Positions 1-12,956 of a DNA stretch of 64,000 nucleotides are shown in pieces. A program made the translations under genes and the position numbers. Numbering within the stretch: the stretch's first letter is position 1; every line of letters starts with the position of its first letter. Under the pieces are notes generated by a model. The model saw only the letters and a list, made by a program, of their open reading frames with translations. It did not search any database and was not told where the DNA came from. The DNA is from Cheiracanthium punctorium (taxonomy: Eukaryota; Arthropoda; Arachnida; Araneae; Cheiracanthiidae): contig JAWZYV010016535.1 in the NCBI GenBank assembly GCA_038373885.1, positions 558,001 to 622,000 of the forward strand, in the 5' to 3' direction.

Positions 1-486
1 CTCTGTGTGTGTGTGTGTTCTATATTTAAATGGAAGTAGGGAATAATTTTATTGAAGTCTTTTCATTTATTCGGCCAGAAGTCATAGCCTCTCATGGGAC
101 CGCGGCAAGACGATTCTGAAAACACCTGGCTTGTTTCCCAGGTTCAGTTGGAAAGGGCTTCAATCACGATATGCGCCCGGTATTTAATAGGAGGTATTAC
201 GGGATGCGCGATATGATAACTCTCTCTCAATTTTGCGGAAAGGGTAGAAGCTCTCTCTCTTTTTTTCTTCTTCTTTTTTTTTTCTCTTTTTTTTTTCAGC
301 AAGGCCAGTGGCGTACTAAGGCAAAGTAGCCCGCATGGGAGACAACAAAACTACGCTCTTTCTCTCAGAAAGAACTGCAACGATTACTTCAAACTCTTAA
401 AATTTCTGTAGAATGACTATTTATATTAGTTTCTGTCGTGAGAGCTTATTGTAGAGATGAAAAGACTCATAAATTTAGGTTCTATG
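1..486. other. Intergenic, no gene seen
   Basis: A (TG)n run at 4-18 and a long polypyrimidine stretch at 251-298 are the only structures seen. No coding potential. Confidence 0.6.
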
Positions 487-945
487 CAGCTGACCTAAGC
501 TTTTATTCCTTAAATATTGATGATAAACCAATACCCTAGTAGCACAACTAGTTCAAAAAATGTTTAAATTACGTTGGAAACATGTTTTTTGACGTTAAAA
601 AACGTGTTTTAAACGTTTTTTGGACTAATTGTGCTACTGGGGTACAGTAAGTTACAGAGTTGCGTAAAAACAGGAGCAGAACTTTTTGATGTAGATTATA
701 ATTTTCAGAAGCTAAATAAGTTCAAAAGTTAAAGGGTCCCGTACAAATAAACCCCCCTCCCAATTAGAAAAACATGCTTCATACATACTAATGAGCAAAT
801 GTACAAAAATTGAGCATGCTTTACTTAAAGTGCCAGAGATATGAAAATAAATACATACTGACTTAAACCGTTTGCTAGTGGCTTTCCCAGGCAAACAATC
901 AAGTCATATGATCACGTTTAAGGGTTCGTACACAAATTATGAAAT
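487..945 (+). repeat. Dispersed repeat, copy 1 (resembles 40050-40400)
   Basis: Blocks occur in the same order in both places. They are a 'gcttttattccttaaatattgat' type block, 'ccaattagaaaaa', 'agagatatgaaaata' followed by 'gacttaa', and 'gtacacaaattatgaa'. The order and spacing suggest an old dispersed element. This copy is interrupted by the palindromic MITE at 532-644. It codes for nothing recognisable. Confidence 0.5.
532..644. mobile_element. 113-bp near-perfect palindromic MITE
   Basis: The left end taccctagtagcacaactag and the reverse complement of the right end taccccagtagcacaattag match closely. The similarity continues inward through the A-rich and cgttt-rich stretches almost to the centre, so the whole element can fold into one hairpin. 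It interrupts a dispersed repeat (487-945) that recurs at 40050-40400. No transposase is encoded and the superfamily is unknown. Confidence 0.75.
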
Positions 946-2230
946 AAAACAATGGTTGCATAAATACATGATGTTTTTGCTATTATTGGCATTCCATAGC
1001 CCCTCACCACCTTTGTTCAAGCATATCTCTGAAACCGTTTTTATGATGAAAGACGGAAATTTTGACCATCGTCTAATTAATGTTGAAGGTGCATTTTACT
1101 AATTGGGAATTTTTGTATACAGTGTCCATTAAAAAAAATATATGTTGCGCTTATTTATATTTATTCTCGTAGGACTCTCCGGTTTGTTGTTTGTGTGTCT
1201 CCGGAACCTCAATGGACATACATCATATTGTAACGTGCTTTCCACTTAAAAGTTCTAATTGCACTGCTCAAAAATATTGGGAAGCCAGAAGGCTAATGAC
1301 TTGATTGTAAAAGCCTGGCATTTGTTATATATAAATAAATAAATTTTTACTGTCGTGTAAAATTTAATCGATACCATAAAATTCAGCACATTTTTAAAGT
1401 AACTTTGTACTTTATTGTATGCGTCTATAATCAACACTTAAGAATAAAGGCATACGACAGTGTTTTTGAGAGATCGTGTATACAGTTAATAACCCCCCTC
1501 CCCCCGCCCTAAAAAAAAAAAAAAAAAAATCCTCAGCCGATTACAAATCCGTACTGTTAATTTTACAATAAGTATCGTATATCCAAAATCATTATTTATC
1601 TTTCATGATTTATGCATAATTCTTCAGTTTTCTGTTTCCTGGACGTCATAACCCAACACAGTAAAGACACTTTTACAGGCATGCACACACAAATGTCTAG
1701 TGCACAGGAAACATGGGGAATGCTTTAAAAGAGTATAAATATCAGATAAAAGGAAGGAAAAATACATTTTTTAAGTTTAAAAAACCAATAAATGCAAATC
1801 AGCACCGTAACTGCTTGTAACATCGCTTACATTACGCTTAATGAATTGGTCATAGTCTGCTTCTTTGGCTAACGCGCACGCATTATGTTAAAACGGTTAA
1901 AAGTGTTTTTCGAAAAAGAGGATAATTATGATAAGTGAATGACTTAAAAAATGAACAAGTCTGAATTCTGTTTAGCGCTTGTTATTTTTATTTTATGTAT
2001 TCATCTACAAGATGCGTGTTGAAAAAACAAAATGTCTAGTGGCTTGTTACGTTAGACACTCGACAGAATTCGGAATGTTTATAAAATGAATATAGCTAAA
2101 AAATAATCTACTTTCTCAATGCTCACAACTTATAAACCTGACTAGTTACAAAACTTTGACAACAAATAAACAAATGAATAAACAAAATAAAAGCAATATT
2201 ACTTTACAAAAATTACTGAAATGGGACACT
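946..2230. other. Intergenic, AT-rich, nothing recognised
   Basis: Contains a C-run followed by A-run at 1494-1530. Open frames here are short and without family resemblance. Confidence 0.6.
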
Positions 2231-2653
2231 TTAACCGTTTGAGGCGCAACCCTTTCCCAATTCTGAAAAAAGGGCAGCCGTTGCCATCGCTCGACTTAAC
2301 TACCAGCAAGATGGCGGACGATCGAAACACTCATCGCGTGCCACATATCTAGAGACCCTTTTTTGACGACAGCTGGTTGTGGCGATGGCAACGCCTGCTC
2401 TTTTTTCAGCATTGGGCAACCTATCGAGCTGTTCTCGCATTCTTACATTTTTCAGCAGATTTCAGTGCTGTTAAAAATAATCGTGACAATTTTTTTACGG
2501 GAAATGACGTGCTAAAAAGTAAAGGATTCTCGTGGAGCTATGTCACCCGCAACTATTTTTATAGAAATGAAATCTATTCTTCGTGACTGGCAACAGTCAA
2601 AGCGCCAGAGTTTGGTTTTCCCAGAGCGGGAACACTGCGCGTTAAAGGGTTAA
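2231..2653 (+). mobile_element. TTAA-flanked piggyBac-like MITE, copy A (423 bp)
   Basis: It starts TTAACCgTTTGAGGCGCAACC and ends GCGCGTTAAAGGGTTAA, so it has TTAA at both ends and short inverted tips CCCTTT/AAAGGG. This is the layout of piggyBac-superfamily MITEs, which insert at TTAA. The copy contains only one arm of the internal foldback seen in the copies at 11433 and 18124, so the palindrome has collapsed here. A 69-codon open frame at 2377-2586 lies inside the element and is not a gene. Confidence 0.8.
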
Positions 2654-5600
2654 CTAAATGTGTCAGAAGTGTATTTTTATTTATTTATTTTTAATGTTTC
2701 GAAACTTTCATTCTTTTTACTAATGTTTCCTGATCTTCACCCGTTTTTAGAATAATTTATTAATTGTTCAAACCGTTTATGAGCTGCATAGAATTTGAAA
2801 TAATAGTTTTTCAAGTAGATTATTTATGATATTTTAAGTAAGTTTATGCTAATAATCACACAAGTTCATTTAATAAGTAAACTTTATTGTTTCGACGACT
2901 CGTCAATAAATGCACGCAATGTTCACATTTCACCTTTTAAGCGCAATCATATCCTAAATTAGATGTTTTTGAGTGCTGAAATGCGCCTGGGCTCTCGACT
3001 GCTGCACAGAGCATTGTTCCGATATTAATTTAAGTGGAACATAAAAATAACGAACAATTGTCGCCGTTCTCTCCCCTCCTCTCTTTTATTTCACCTTGAG
3101 AAATAAAGTAGGTTATGCATAGCTCTGTTTTCGTGAGTATACACGCATTTGTGTGTATGTGTTTCGTGATACACCACGTAGATCCCCCCCCCCTTTTTCT
3201 ACTTTTCAGTTATTCATTCACGAGAAAGTCGTAACTATAGAAAGAACACGGGATTGAATATTTCCATTTTGTAGCATTAAATGTAGCGCCGCAACATTGG
3301 ATGTTTCCTTTTCACGAACAAAATATATAGGTTAAACGGAAAAAAAAAATATGCGCTGAAATATTTTCGAATGCTATCGTACACAAAAAGGATATCCCAT
3401 AAATTATCTTTGTTCAATGGCCCTGGTTTATATGCAAAATACTTCATAATTATGAGATAAATGAACAGGCTCATGCATTTTTAACTGCGGCCGAGTTATT
3501 CTATTTGCATGGAAAAGTCTATGAATGCCAACTATGACCGTCCCACTCTTTTAAGAAATGCCCGATCGTACTTACTGTGAGAATTTAGTATTTTTCTGTT
3601 TCATATAAACCATCGTTTCCAATAACCTTTAAACACTTTCTAATAAAGTTCAAAAGTGTTTATGATATCGATTTATCTTTATGTGTCTCAACTGCCACAA
3701 ATATACATAGATTACTAAGAAATTGATATGTGTTACTGTTAAGGACGTATCATGAACCCTATAGAAACCAGTCTGCATAGCGTGCATGGTTTATTTACAG
3801 AGGCACCCAAAAGACTTTCAATATATTAAAGCCTTTGAGCGGTCATTTTTTAAAATGCATTTCAGAGGCGTTCCCATAATTCAAAGCAAACGAAATGAAT
3901 ATAAGTTTAAAAAAATTCTTAAAATAATACGTTTCATTAAAAATAGTCATAGCTTTCATACGGTCACGCGAAAACCTAATAAATCAAGGTTCTAAGAATA
4001 GTGATTAAAAATTAGTATTTTATTTTATTGGTGTTAGCCCGTTTTTATTTCGTTGGTTTTATCGTCGTTGTAGAGACTCGATGGGAATTAACAGGTTAAC
4101 AATTTGCTAAATTATATTGTAAGCGCAAATAAGACTGTGTTAGAAATTACTTTATAATGATACATGATTTATCCTTCTTATTAAAATTATTCACAGATGC
4201 ATTAGGGGAGAAAAGAATAACTTATTAAGCAGAACATTACCTTTTACCTATAAGCTATCTCTTTTTTTTCATCATGAATATGCACAGTTAATTTGTGTAC
4301 ATTCGTTTTTTATCATTTTTAAATTTGCTGTTTATTTTTTCCTACTGATTATTCATATTAGTTGTTCACCTGTAAAACGACTTTTTCCTTTGTAAAAGTG
4401 TTATTTCAGAGAAGTTGAATGTGGCATAACACAACATCGCATTTTAACCTAGCAATTTATTTTCTAGGTACCGCAATTAGTAATTTAAAATCAGAACACA
4501 GAAAAATCTTCTTTTAATTCATAAACTCAACATACTTTACTTTAGTCATAATTTGAAACAAGTTAAAATAACGATATTGATTTGATTTTAATGTATCTGT
4601 ATAGATAATAAATTACCAGATTAAAATCCCACGCTGAGCTTCTCTGAAATAACATACTTATGCAGGAAAAAGTAGTTTTACAGGTGAACAAAATGGTATA
4701 AATTGAAATATTGATCCGAAAGAATAAATTTCACATTAAAAACAACAAATTATTCAGAAGCTAACTGTACATAATCATGATCCAGTTTATGTCATTGTCA
4801 GAGTTACAGACGAGCAAACTTTTTTTTCCGAGGTCGATCAGGATAGTCGATGCTTGAAATTAATAGAAACAGCTTTTAAAAATGTGAGAAATTTACAAAT
4901 TAAAGTCTTACATTATTTACAAACATTGTAATTGTTCGAAGTCATGTTATAACTTGAAGTCTTGCTAAAACTTAATATTTTTTTAATATGACCTGTTGTG
5001 GAGTCTTCTGTGCTTTGGAAAACAATGAAATCAGTGAGCTGGAAACTTCGGCACTCTGAAATAACTTTTGGATTACTATTCTTTGCTGTTGAAAATGAGA
5101 ATATTTCGTTAAAAGTAATGACGTCAATTCTAGTTACCAATCAGGCATTATATCGTCATCACTTGTAAAAAATAAATCATAAATTTGCACTTTAACAGCT
5201 TTTTACATTCTTTTTTCCCCTCCTTTTTTCTACAAATAGGTCGAGTAACCTTTCACATTTCTGTATAACAACTGTTCATTAAACTCTAAAGAGAAAGAAG
5301 CTGTCATAGATTTCACCTGCATGTGTCGATAATGTTTTCTTGAGCGTGTAACTTCCGCGTTGATGCCCGCATTGCTCTTCTGTAATGCATAGCAGGTGTC
5401 ATCGGGGAAAAAAAAATCCCTAATACACTTAATTTTGGAAACTCTGCAAGAAGCACATGCTGAATTATGCTTGTGACCGAAGGAAATCAGGTAAAAGAGT
5501 TACTTCGTGATTTTTTTAGATGATAGTTCTTTGTATTCACTAAATATATCGGAATCACCATGACTTTAGGTCAGGAAAATTCAATAGTTCAATAGAAAAC

Positions 5601-7770
5601 CATTCAGGCAAATTCAATAGAAAATTTAATAGCAATTTTAAATAGTTTTTAAAAGGAATGTATCATAATTTCCTCTTCTATTTTGATTTAAATCTAAGTA
5701 ATTAAAAGAAAAATCAACAATTTTTAAAAAGTGCGAATAAAATCGCTAAAACCTTTCTCACTTGATGTTCTTAAAAGGCTTAAATAATATATATCTATTT
5801 AAACAGTTTGATAAAAATAAAAATGTCGGTTATAAAATTATTCAAAGTAAAGTAAACAAAAATCGGATGTATTAGTAACACTATATGAAGTGATATTTTT
5901 AAAAAGAATTAATTTATTTATTGACTTCAAAATGTCAAACAATGGAGCATAAGCCGTAACATTCAGTTTCAGCAAATGAGAAGGACTTTATTTCAAAATT
6001 AAAGCTAGATAACCAGTCGGATATGTATTTAATTAACAGCGAGTTTAAAATGCAGTTAAAATTTGCCAACAGACACGAAATTACTAAAGCAGCTGGCCAC
6101 ATTTTTAATCTACCAGTGCAACATAGAATCGCATTGTTAATTGAAGAATGTTTGCAGTTTTTAAAACTTGTGAATAATTTTTTTTATTGGTAGCGTGTTT
6201 AAAACCTCATAAATTTGATTTGTTGGTTCATTAGCTCTCTAAGTTTTTGGATTTAAAATTAAGTTTTATTTATTTATATTTTATTTTATAACGGTAGGTT
6301 AATTAGGGTGTTTTAATCCTTTCAGTTCGAGCAATACGAATAGGAATTATGAAGGACACATTTTTTTCTCAGCCTTCTTTAGTCCCCATAAGGCATAATA
6401 ATTTAGCGAGTCAAAATATAGATATTTTTGCATTTAAATTAATTTAATTCGATTTTGAAAAGACTGAAGCCGCAGGGAAAAGAAAATACACGATTTCAAT
6501 ACATACAGATGAGACTGATTTAAAATCTAATTTTACAATCTATGGACGTTTTTCATAAGAGAGTGATTATAGTAAAGAATATCAAATATGCCAAAATTAA
6601 TATAAGAAAATAATTTGGAATAAAAGTAATAGTTCAGAGATTAAAGGTAAGTCCGTACAATGCATTGAAAACACTTCGATGTGTCTGCAGCAAGTTACAT
6701 ATAAAGCAAGAAAGGCATTCTCAATAAATCATTAATAAATTTGTCAATCTATTACAATTTGAAACTAAATCAGTTTAAAAATTGTCATAAAAATATTCAC
6801 GCTGCTTTCAATAATTAACATTATATTAATTTTTATACAAGTTGCAGTTAAAAATAGTCATAATATTAAAAAAATAAAAGTTTATACTAACAATTAATAA
6901 CATTATTAATTGATTCTTAAATTGATTTTTAATAATACGGATATAGAATGCAAATGGATTTTTAGAATAAAATCGATCCTCGCTCTCTCTAGCAACGATT
7001 TAAAAATATTCACGGTTAAAATATAAACAGCTGAGGTAGAGAACAACATTTATTTTTTTAATACGACATTTTCTTTCAGATACACATGCTACTGCATTCA
7101 TATTTTTCGCTGAAAGAACAAAATAAAGAAAACCATGGTCCAACTTGTATAATTTGGAAACAGTAGCGTAATTACAAGTTCGAGAAACTTGCGTTCACAT
7201 AAATTATTCAATAACAATTTTGAACATTTTTCGATTATGTATTTCTGTAGACCTACAAGCCACCTTACTGAAAAAACACTAAAACTGATTTTCTGATTCT
7301 AACAAAGTATTCACAAGAGTCTTATTTGGTATTTCATGTAAAACAGGAATATAAATGGGATTCAGAAAAATAATAATGGAAATATGCATGTAGACATTTA
7401 AATGTATTTTGGACATTTTTCATTCTATCTCTATACTTAGTTAGGATCTTCATAAAGCCTTCATTAAAAATTATATTTAATATTTATATTATAAAAAAAT
7501 CATCAGTAAGTAAAAACATATTTTAACTAAAGCTATAATTTGAAGAAAGATTTAATTTGTCCCTTTTCCACCCTTCTAGATAATGAGATCGTCAGCTAGT
7601 CATATGTCTACACGATCATCTCTGCACTCACATGCCTTATCTATTTTCTCAAACTGACTTTACATTGAAAATAAGCTTTAAAATGACTTGCAGCTACTGA
7701 GAAACTAGTATTAAACTAATGATGATATAGTGAGTATGAAAGGAAGAACCATTATAACAGAATTAAAATA
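2654..7770. other. Intergenic, AT-rich, upstream of the first innexin
   Basis: Apart from the foldback repeat at 4372-4691, I see no gene, RNA or mobile element. The promoter of the first innexin must lie here, but AT-richness prevents a confident TATA call. An acceptor-like 'gacttgcag' lies near 7685, so a non-coding first exon further upstream is possible. Confidence 0.5.
4372..4691. repeat. Foldback repeat, ~50-bp arms around a ~225-bp centre
   Basis: The left arm 4372-4414 contains 'ttcacctgtaaaacgacttt' and 'gttatttcagagaag'. The right arm 4639-4691 is its reverse complement with few changes. The centre is AT-rich and codes for nothing. It is probably a MITE whose target duplication I could not define. 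Confidence 0.6.
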
Positions 7771-7809
7771 TTGTGTTATTATCCACCAAGAGCTCAATCT
7801 ATTTCTACC

Positions 7810-8895
7810 ATGCTTGACATCTTTGGTGGGCTGCGGCGAGTTTTTCGACGCCGCATGGTCTGTGTAGACAATGTCGTGTTCCGATTACACTGGATGCTTA
7901 CTTCAGCAGTGCTGGTAGCATCAAGCCTGGCAGTAACTTCCAGGCAGTACCTCGGCGATCCTATCGCTTGTATTCGATCTGGCGATTCACCATCAAGCCG
8001 CATCGTTGACACTTATTGCTGGATACACGCCACTTTCACTATTCCTTCGGCCTTCACCAAAAAAGTTGGAAGCGAGGTGGCCTATCCAGGCATCGACAAC
8101 TCCACAGACTCTGAAAGAAGATACTACGCCTACTATCAGTGGGTGTGCTTCATACTTTTTCTCCAGGCTGTCTTCTTCTACTTTCCTTACTACCTGTGGA
8201 GTGTGTGGGAAGGAGGTTTGCTCAGAGCGGTGACTCTGAACTTGCACTTTGCCGTCATAACGGAAGAAGACAGGCGACACAAGAGGAAGATAATTTCAGA
8301 GTTTCTGCTCAGAAATATCGGACAGCACAAACTGTATGCGATGAAGTACATATTTTGCGAATTTTTAGCCCTGCTGAATGTGCTGATGCAACTCATGCTG
8401 ATGGATATGCTGTTCGATGGTGAATTCTGGACTTACGGTCCGGATGTTGTAAAATTTATGGCTATGGACCAGGAGGACAGATTTGATCCGATGATGAAAA
8501 TATTCCCCAGAATGACGAAATGCATATTCTACACGTTCGGATTCAGCGGAAGTGTGCAGCGGCATGATGTTTTATGTCTTTTGCCACTTAATATTCTTAA
8601 TGAGAAGATTTACGTGTTTCTGTGGTTTTGGTTTGTTATTCTTGCTTTACTGACATTCCTGGTACTTTTATCACGTGCCTTAGTTATTTTGGTACCAAGT
8701 TTGAGACCTAGAATGCTGCATGCGAGATGCAGATTAGCCTACAGAGAGCACATCGCAACAGTGCTATCAAACACTGATATCGGTGATTGGTTTCTGCTAT
8801 ATATGCTTGGAAAAAATTTAGATTCTATATTATTTAAGGAGGTTTTGTGCGATCTGGCGAAGAGTTTTGACAAACAGGAAGACAACAGAGTATAA
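7810..8895 (+). CDS. Innexin, Inx2-like (gap-junction channel subunit), single exon
   Basis: The 361-residue protein is a full-length innexin. Innexins form plasma-membrane hemichannels that dock between cells to make invertebrate gap junctions. Visible landmarks are TM1 at about residues 27-44, the first extracellular loop with C54 and C70, and the family signature YYQWV at 108-112 leading into TM2 (about 110-130). TM3 is at about 179-200, the second extracellular loop has C238 and C256, and TM4 begins at the motif EKIYVFLWFWF (about 265-290). A short cytoplasmic tail contains GDWFLLYMLGKN. Both loop cysteine pairs are present, so docking should be possible. The open frame extends upstream to 7771, but that codon is TTG. 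The first ATG is 7810, and MLDIFGGL is the normal innexin N-terminus. There are no introns, stops or frameshifts. The C-terminal half places it in the Inx2 clade. An expressed gene is likely but unproven. Confidence 0.95.
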   Translation: MLDIFGGLRRVFRRRMVCVDNVVFRLHWMLTSAVLVASSLAVTSRQYLGDPIACIRSGDSPSSRIVDTYCWIHATFTIPSAFTKKVGSEVAYPGIDNSTDSERRYYAYYQWVCFILFLQAVFFYFPYYLWSVWEGGLLRAVTLNLHFAVITEEDRRHKRKIISEFLLRNIGQHKLYAMKYIFCEFLALLNVLMQLMLMDMLFDGEFWTYGPDVVKFMAMDQEDRFDPMMKIFPRMTKCIFYTFGFSGSVQRHDVLCLLPLNILNEKIYVFLWFWFVILALLTFLVLLSRALVILVPSLRPRMLHARCRLAYREHIATVLSNTDIGDWFLLYMLGKNLDSILFKEVLCDLAKSFDKQEDNRV

Positions 8896-11432
8896 TTTAT
8901 CAATGCTTTTAATTTAGTATTGTTGAAAACTGCAACTTTGGAGAAAGCAAAAGAATTATACAATTTTCGTTGAATTTGCGAAAAGGACTGAGGAACGATT
9001 TCATGTACGATTTTTCGTATATTTTCTAAAGAGGAAATTAAAAAAAACTACTAAAATACACAAACTATTGTCGGTCAAATTTCTGGAGGAGTAAATTCCT
9101 TTGTCATTTGTAACTTTACGTAACGTTTTATGTAAATTTGAATGACGAGATTACTATTTACTAACGAGGATTAAAATAATCAATTTCATTTATTACAGCC
9201 ATCTGACATTTTTAGTGTATTTTTAACTAAAAATTTTACAGTACATAAAATGTAAGTGCTTAGCATTTATAAATTTTTATTTTTAATTGAAAATTTTACA
9301 ATGCATAAAATAGTGTTTAGTGCTGATGCATAAATAGTGCTTCTGCATTTCTATTAATTTCTGTAAAAATTCGTAAATGCTAAGCACTATAAAAATTAAA
9401 ATTGAAAAGTATGTTTTAAAACAATAACGGGAAAAAATTTGCATCTTCAAAATGTTTTACACATAATTTTATTGTTTATAAGAATGTATATGTACACGAG
9501 AATCTTTTCATACATCAAAATTGCTCCTGAATTTTTTGTTTTGTTTTTTTTGTTGTTCATTGTAAAACAGAATTTAAGAATCTCATAACTTTTAAAGCAT
9601 TGTACTAAAAGCAGAAGCCTTGTTTATCTCAAGTAAAACGACTTTCGCTCAATCATGCTTAAATAGGGTAAAGCCTAAAGTAATCAAAATGATTTATACA
9701 AGTCCGTTTATTTTTACATAAAAAAGAATAAGTTTTTTTAAGTTTTCCTTTTCTTTAGTTTAGACTATTTTTTTTCTTTCCATAATAGAATTGCAAGATA
9801 ATGAAAATATTTCAATAGAGACTGCGAAGGAAAGAAAAAAATTCATCTATGCATTAAAATTAATTTTTTTAATTTGAAATTTGTTTAAATTATAGAAAAC
9901 TGAGCCTATAATACTATCTTAAACTGAACGTAAAAGGATACTTAGAATAAACACTTAGCAGTAAAATTTCTAATCACTTTGATATTAGTCATCTTTTTTT
10001 TTTTTTTTTTGCTAAAAATACGAATACCAATATTTTATTTGTTTTAAAAATTTGCTTTGAAGGAATATCACCAGTCTATAGTTTAAGAGCACTAAAAATC
10101 AAAATTTATGAAATGAAAACCATTCGTAACGCTGAATTAGTCATTTTAACCCTTTTAAGCGTATGAAATTTTAGACTTTTGTAATGTATGATTTTTTTAT
10201 GCTTGAAATATTGAATGCCTTTGAAATTAAACGATGGAATCTTTAAAAATCAACCCACAAAACTGTGAAGTTACTCCCTTCAGGGTGAAATAATCCATTA
10301 GCTAGATTACCCCTCCAAAGTGAATTACCCCAAAGTACACGGACTACTGTTCGTTCGTTAATTGCTCATCTCGTCTACAACGAATAACTCAGAATTAATA
10401 CTTAAGGTAAGCACAAGATTCTTTCTTTTCGAGACCTTTAAAGTACATCAATCGCAGCTTACCTGGCTTGACCTGATGCCTGATAGATGCTAAAAAAAAT
10501 TCCTCCAACAACAACGCCTTAAACAAAAGTGCTGGAATTTCAAGCATACACATTAAAATGCAGACATTGTAAGCTATTAATACATTCCTAACATCAGTAA
10601 TGTTTGAAATATTTCCAATAATCAATCACACTGATTGCAGCAGTATTTGATGCTTTTAGATACAAATAATGTCTTGATTAGGGCACCATAATTCGCTGAG
10701 TCTAAAAAATTGTTAAGTTGAAATTTGTCACTCATTATGAATTTGTTCAATTATGAATCTTGGATGGTGAGTTCAGAATAAGTGAAGATGGCTCTTGGAG
10801 TAATTAAATTATTAGGAGGTAAATTAACACACACACACTCACAAGAAATGTATGCATTAATTTCCAATTTCTCTTTCTTGGTTTTGGAAATACTTTAAAT
10901 CCAAACATTAATTTTTTCGTAGTGGCATCATTTAGAGAGTTTTAATTAAGGCGCATCACCCGCTTCACCATGTTTACTGAAGCAGGATATTCCCCAAGTG
11001 GATGTTGAGTCCTTTGTGTAGTCACCGAAATCCTCCTATTTTTCTTTTTATATTTACAATATGTTGTGTGTGGCCCCTGATGAGTGGCAGAGATTGTAAA
11101 TATTTCCATTTTTCATTCTGTAAATTATATCGTTTTTCGTACTTCGTACCATGCAGTGACGGCTCGTACAAAGGTACTGTGGAACTGCAGCACCCAGTTA
11201 ACTACAAATACATTTTTTCTTTCTTTTTCTCTTAATACTTGCACCTTACATAATCACTAAGCATGAAGCCAGTAGACATCACGTCGCAATAACAAAACAC
11301 TCCAGAAAAGTAAAAAATACCGGAAAAATTATTGAACTGAACTGCTCAAGATGCAACTACTGGCACTGTTGCATTAGATTATACTGCCTGCGCGAGGTCC
11401 ATACGACACATTCCGAGATAGGTAGAAAAAGC
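8896..11432. other. 3' flank of the first innexin and AT-rich intergenic DNA
   Basis: A possible polyadenylation signal ATTAAA lies at 9170-9175. The inverted repeat at 9255-9388 is listed separately. The rest has no recognisable content. Confidence 0.5.
9255..9388. repeat. Inverted repeat downstream of the first innexin
   Basis: AGTGCTTAGCATTTA at 9255-9269 is exactly complementary to 9374-9388. A second, direct repeat 'aaaattttaca' + 'cataaaat' occurs around the left arm (near 9232 and 9292). It lies about 360 bases after the innexin stop codon, so it could be in the 3' UTR or be a decayed MITE. Confidence 0.5.
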
Positions 11433-11939
11433 TTAACCCTTGGAGGCGCAACCCTTTCCCAATGCTGAAAAAAGGGCAGCCGTTGCCATCGCTCCACTTA
11501 ACTACCAGCAAGATGGCGCACGATCGAAACGTTCATCGCCTGCCACAGATCTAGAGACCCTTTTCTGACGCAGCTGGCTGTGCCTGTCGTCAAAAAAGGG
11601 TCTCTAGATCTGTGGCACGCGATGAACGTTTCGATCGTCCGCCATCTTGCTGGTAGTTAAGTCGAGCGATGGCAACGGCTGCCCTTTTTTCAGCACTGGG
11701 CAATCTATCCAGTTGTTCTCGCATTCTTCCATTTTTCAGCAGATGTCAGTGCTGTTTAAAAATAATCGTGAACATTTTTTGACGGGAAATGACGTGCTAA
11801 AAAGTACAGGATTCCCGTGGAGCTATGTCATCCGCAACTGTTTTTTATAGAAATCCAATCTATTCTTCGTGACTGGTAACAGTCAAAACGTCAGAGTTGG
11901 GTGTTCCCAGAGCGGGAACACTGCGAGTTAAAGGGTTAA
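11433..11939 (+). mobile_element. TTAA-flanked piggyBac-like foldback MITE, copy B (507 bp)
   Basis: TTAACCCTTGGAGGCGCAACC lies at the left and GCGAGTTAAAGGGTTAA at the right. The left half contains a long inverted repeat, with arms about 11463-11569 and 11588-11697 and a short centre near 11570-11587. The arms include 'ttgccatcgctc', 'agcaagatggcg', 'cgatcgaaacgttcatcg' and 'agatctagagaccc'. The right half is the single-copy part shared with copy A. No transposase is present. The open frame at 11647-11850 lies inside the element. Confidence 0.85.
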
Positions 11940-12448
11940 GCAATAAGAAGATACTATTTACAATTTTATCACGTTTAGGTATTTAGTGCTAAAGTTTAAC
12001 GCATCACTTACATTTTATTTGGTGTTTGTAAAATTACTGTGCTATTTAAAGTTTACGTGAAAATTTATACAATTTATATAAAATGTTAGCTTAACTATTA
12101 TAAAATAAAAATTGACCGTTTACGTTATTTTTTCGGTTTTGGAATGAGCAAATGGGCGCCGTTTGGAGAAGGGCCACCAAATCAGCTCTGGTTCGTTCGA
12201 CTAACGTGGATACGAAAATTACGGTTTGCCCAAGATTGTTTTCTAGTTTTGGCACTGTTTGCAGGAAAATAAATGCAACGATTAAAAGCAATTAATGAAA
12301 AAAAAAGGATTTTTTTTTCTCTTCAGCATGGAATTTGGTATTTCCACCCATATTTACCTACTGTTGCTATTTACGAAACATTAAAACAATGGGCCAATTT
12401 TCTTTAAGCAGCACCCTTAATAACTGAATCTAAGAGCTGCCACTGTTA

Positions 12449-12543
12449 CCATGTAACTGGCCCCTATCTAGCTGATTCTTGGTGGTATGATGGCATGTTT
12501 TAGTCATCAGTATATTATACTTTTGCTATATATATACACACAA
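12449..12543 (+). repeat. Dispersed repeat, ~95 bp (resembles 58455-58550)
   Basis: Both copies share 'catgt' + 'actggcc', 'ggtggtat', 'atgttttag', 'cag/ccagt' + 'tta' and 'acttttgctatatatata' in the same order. It abuts the TA-flanked palindromic MITE at 12546. Confidence 0.5.
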
Positions 12544-12545
12544 TA

Positions 12546-12956
12546 CAGGGTGATCATAATTAAAGTCCTGCTTCGATAGACCAGGTGACAGAAATATGCA
12601 TAGATAAAATCCTGGTTCAAAAAATTACCACCAGGTGGCGCTTTACAATGTTATAATTGCTAATACACGAATTCTCCCATCGCACAGAGGTATAAAGCAT
12701 GTTCTTCACAGACTCTTCATAATTTTCTTCGCTTGAAAAAGGTTATTTTTCTCTTTTTATTCACTAAAACGTTGCGAAATGCCAATTATAACATTGTACA
12801 GCGCCACCTGGTGGTGATTTTTCTAACTATTTTTTTCCACATAAATTTCCTCCCCTTGATCTCATTCAGGTTTTCTGCAAATTTTGTAGCGTTCTGATCA
12901 CTGGTGTTCGCTGTACGTCGCTCTGAATAGCGGAACTTCAAATTATGGATACCCTG
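12546..12956. mobile_element. TA-flanked Tc1/mariner-type palindromic MITE (411 bp)
   Basis: The left end CAGGGTGATCATAATTAAAG pairs with the reverse complement of the right end, CAGGGTATCCATAATTTGAAG. Each is preceded by the TA expected for Tc1/mariner target duplication (12544-12545 and 12957-12958). A second inner inverted repeat (about 12625-12659 and 12783-12820, containing accaccaggtggcgc) makes the element largely self-complementary. No transposase is present. Confidence 0.75.

Noticed and set aside
2377..2586. 69-codon open frame as a gene
   Set aside because: It lies wholly within the TTAA-flanked MITE, and equivalent frames in the other copies differ.
7771..7809. N-terminal extension of the first innexin to 7771
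   Set aside because: The codon at 7771 is TTG, not ATG, and the extension has no innexin similarity. The ATG at 7810 gives the normal N-terminus.
8006..8565. Overlapping open frames on both strands inside the first innexin
   Set aside because: They are shadows of the conserved innexin frame; the same applies to frames overlapping 62072-63117.
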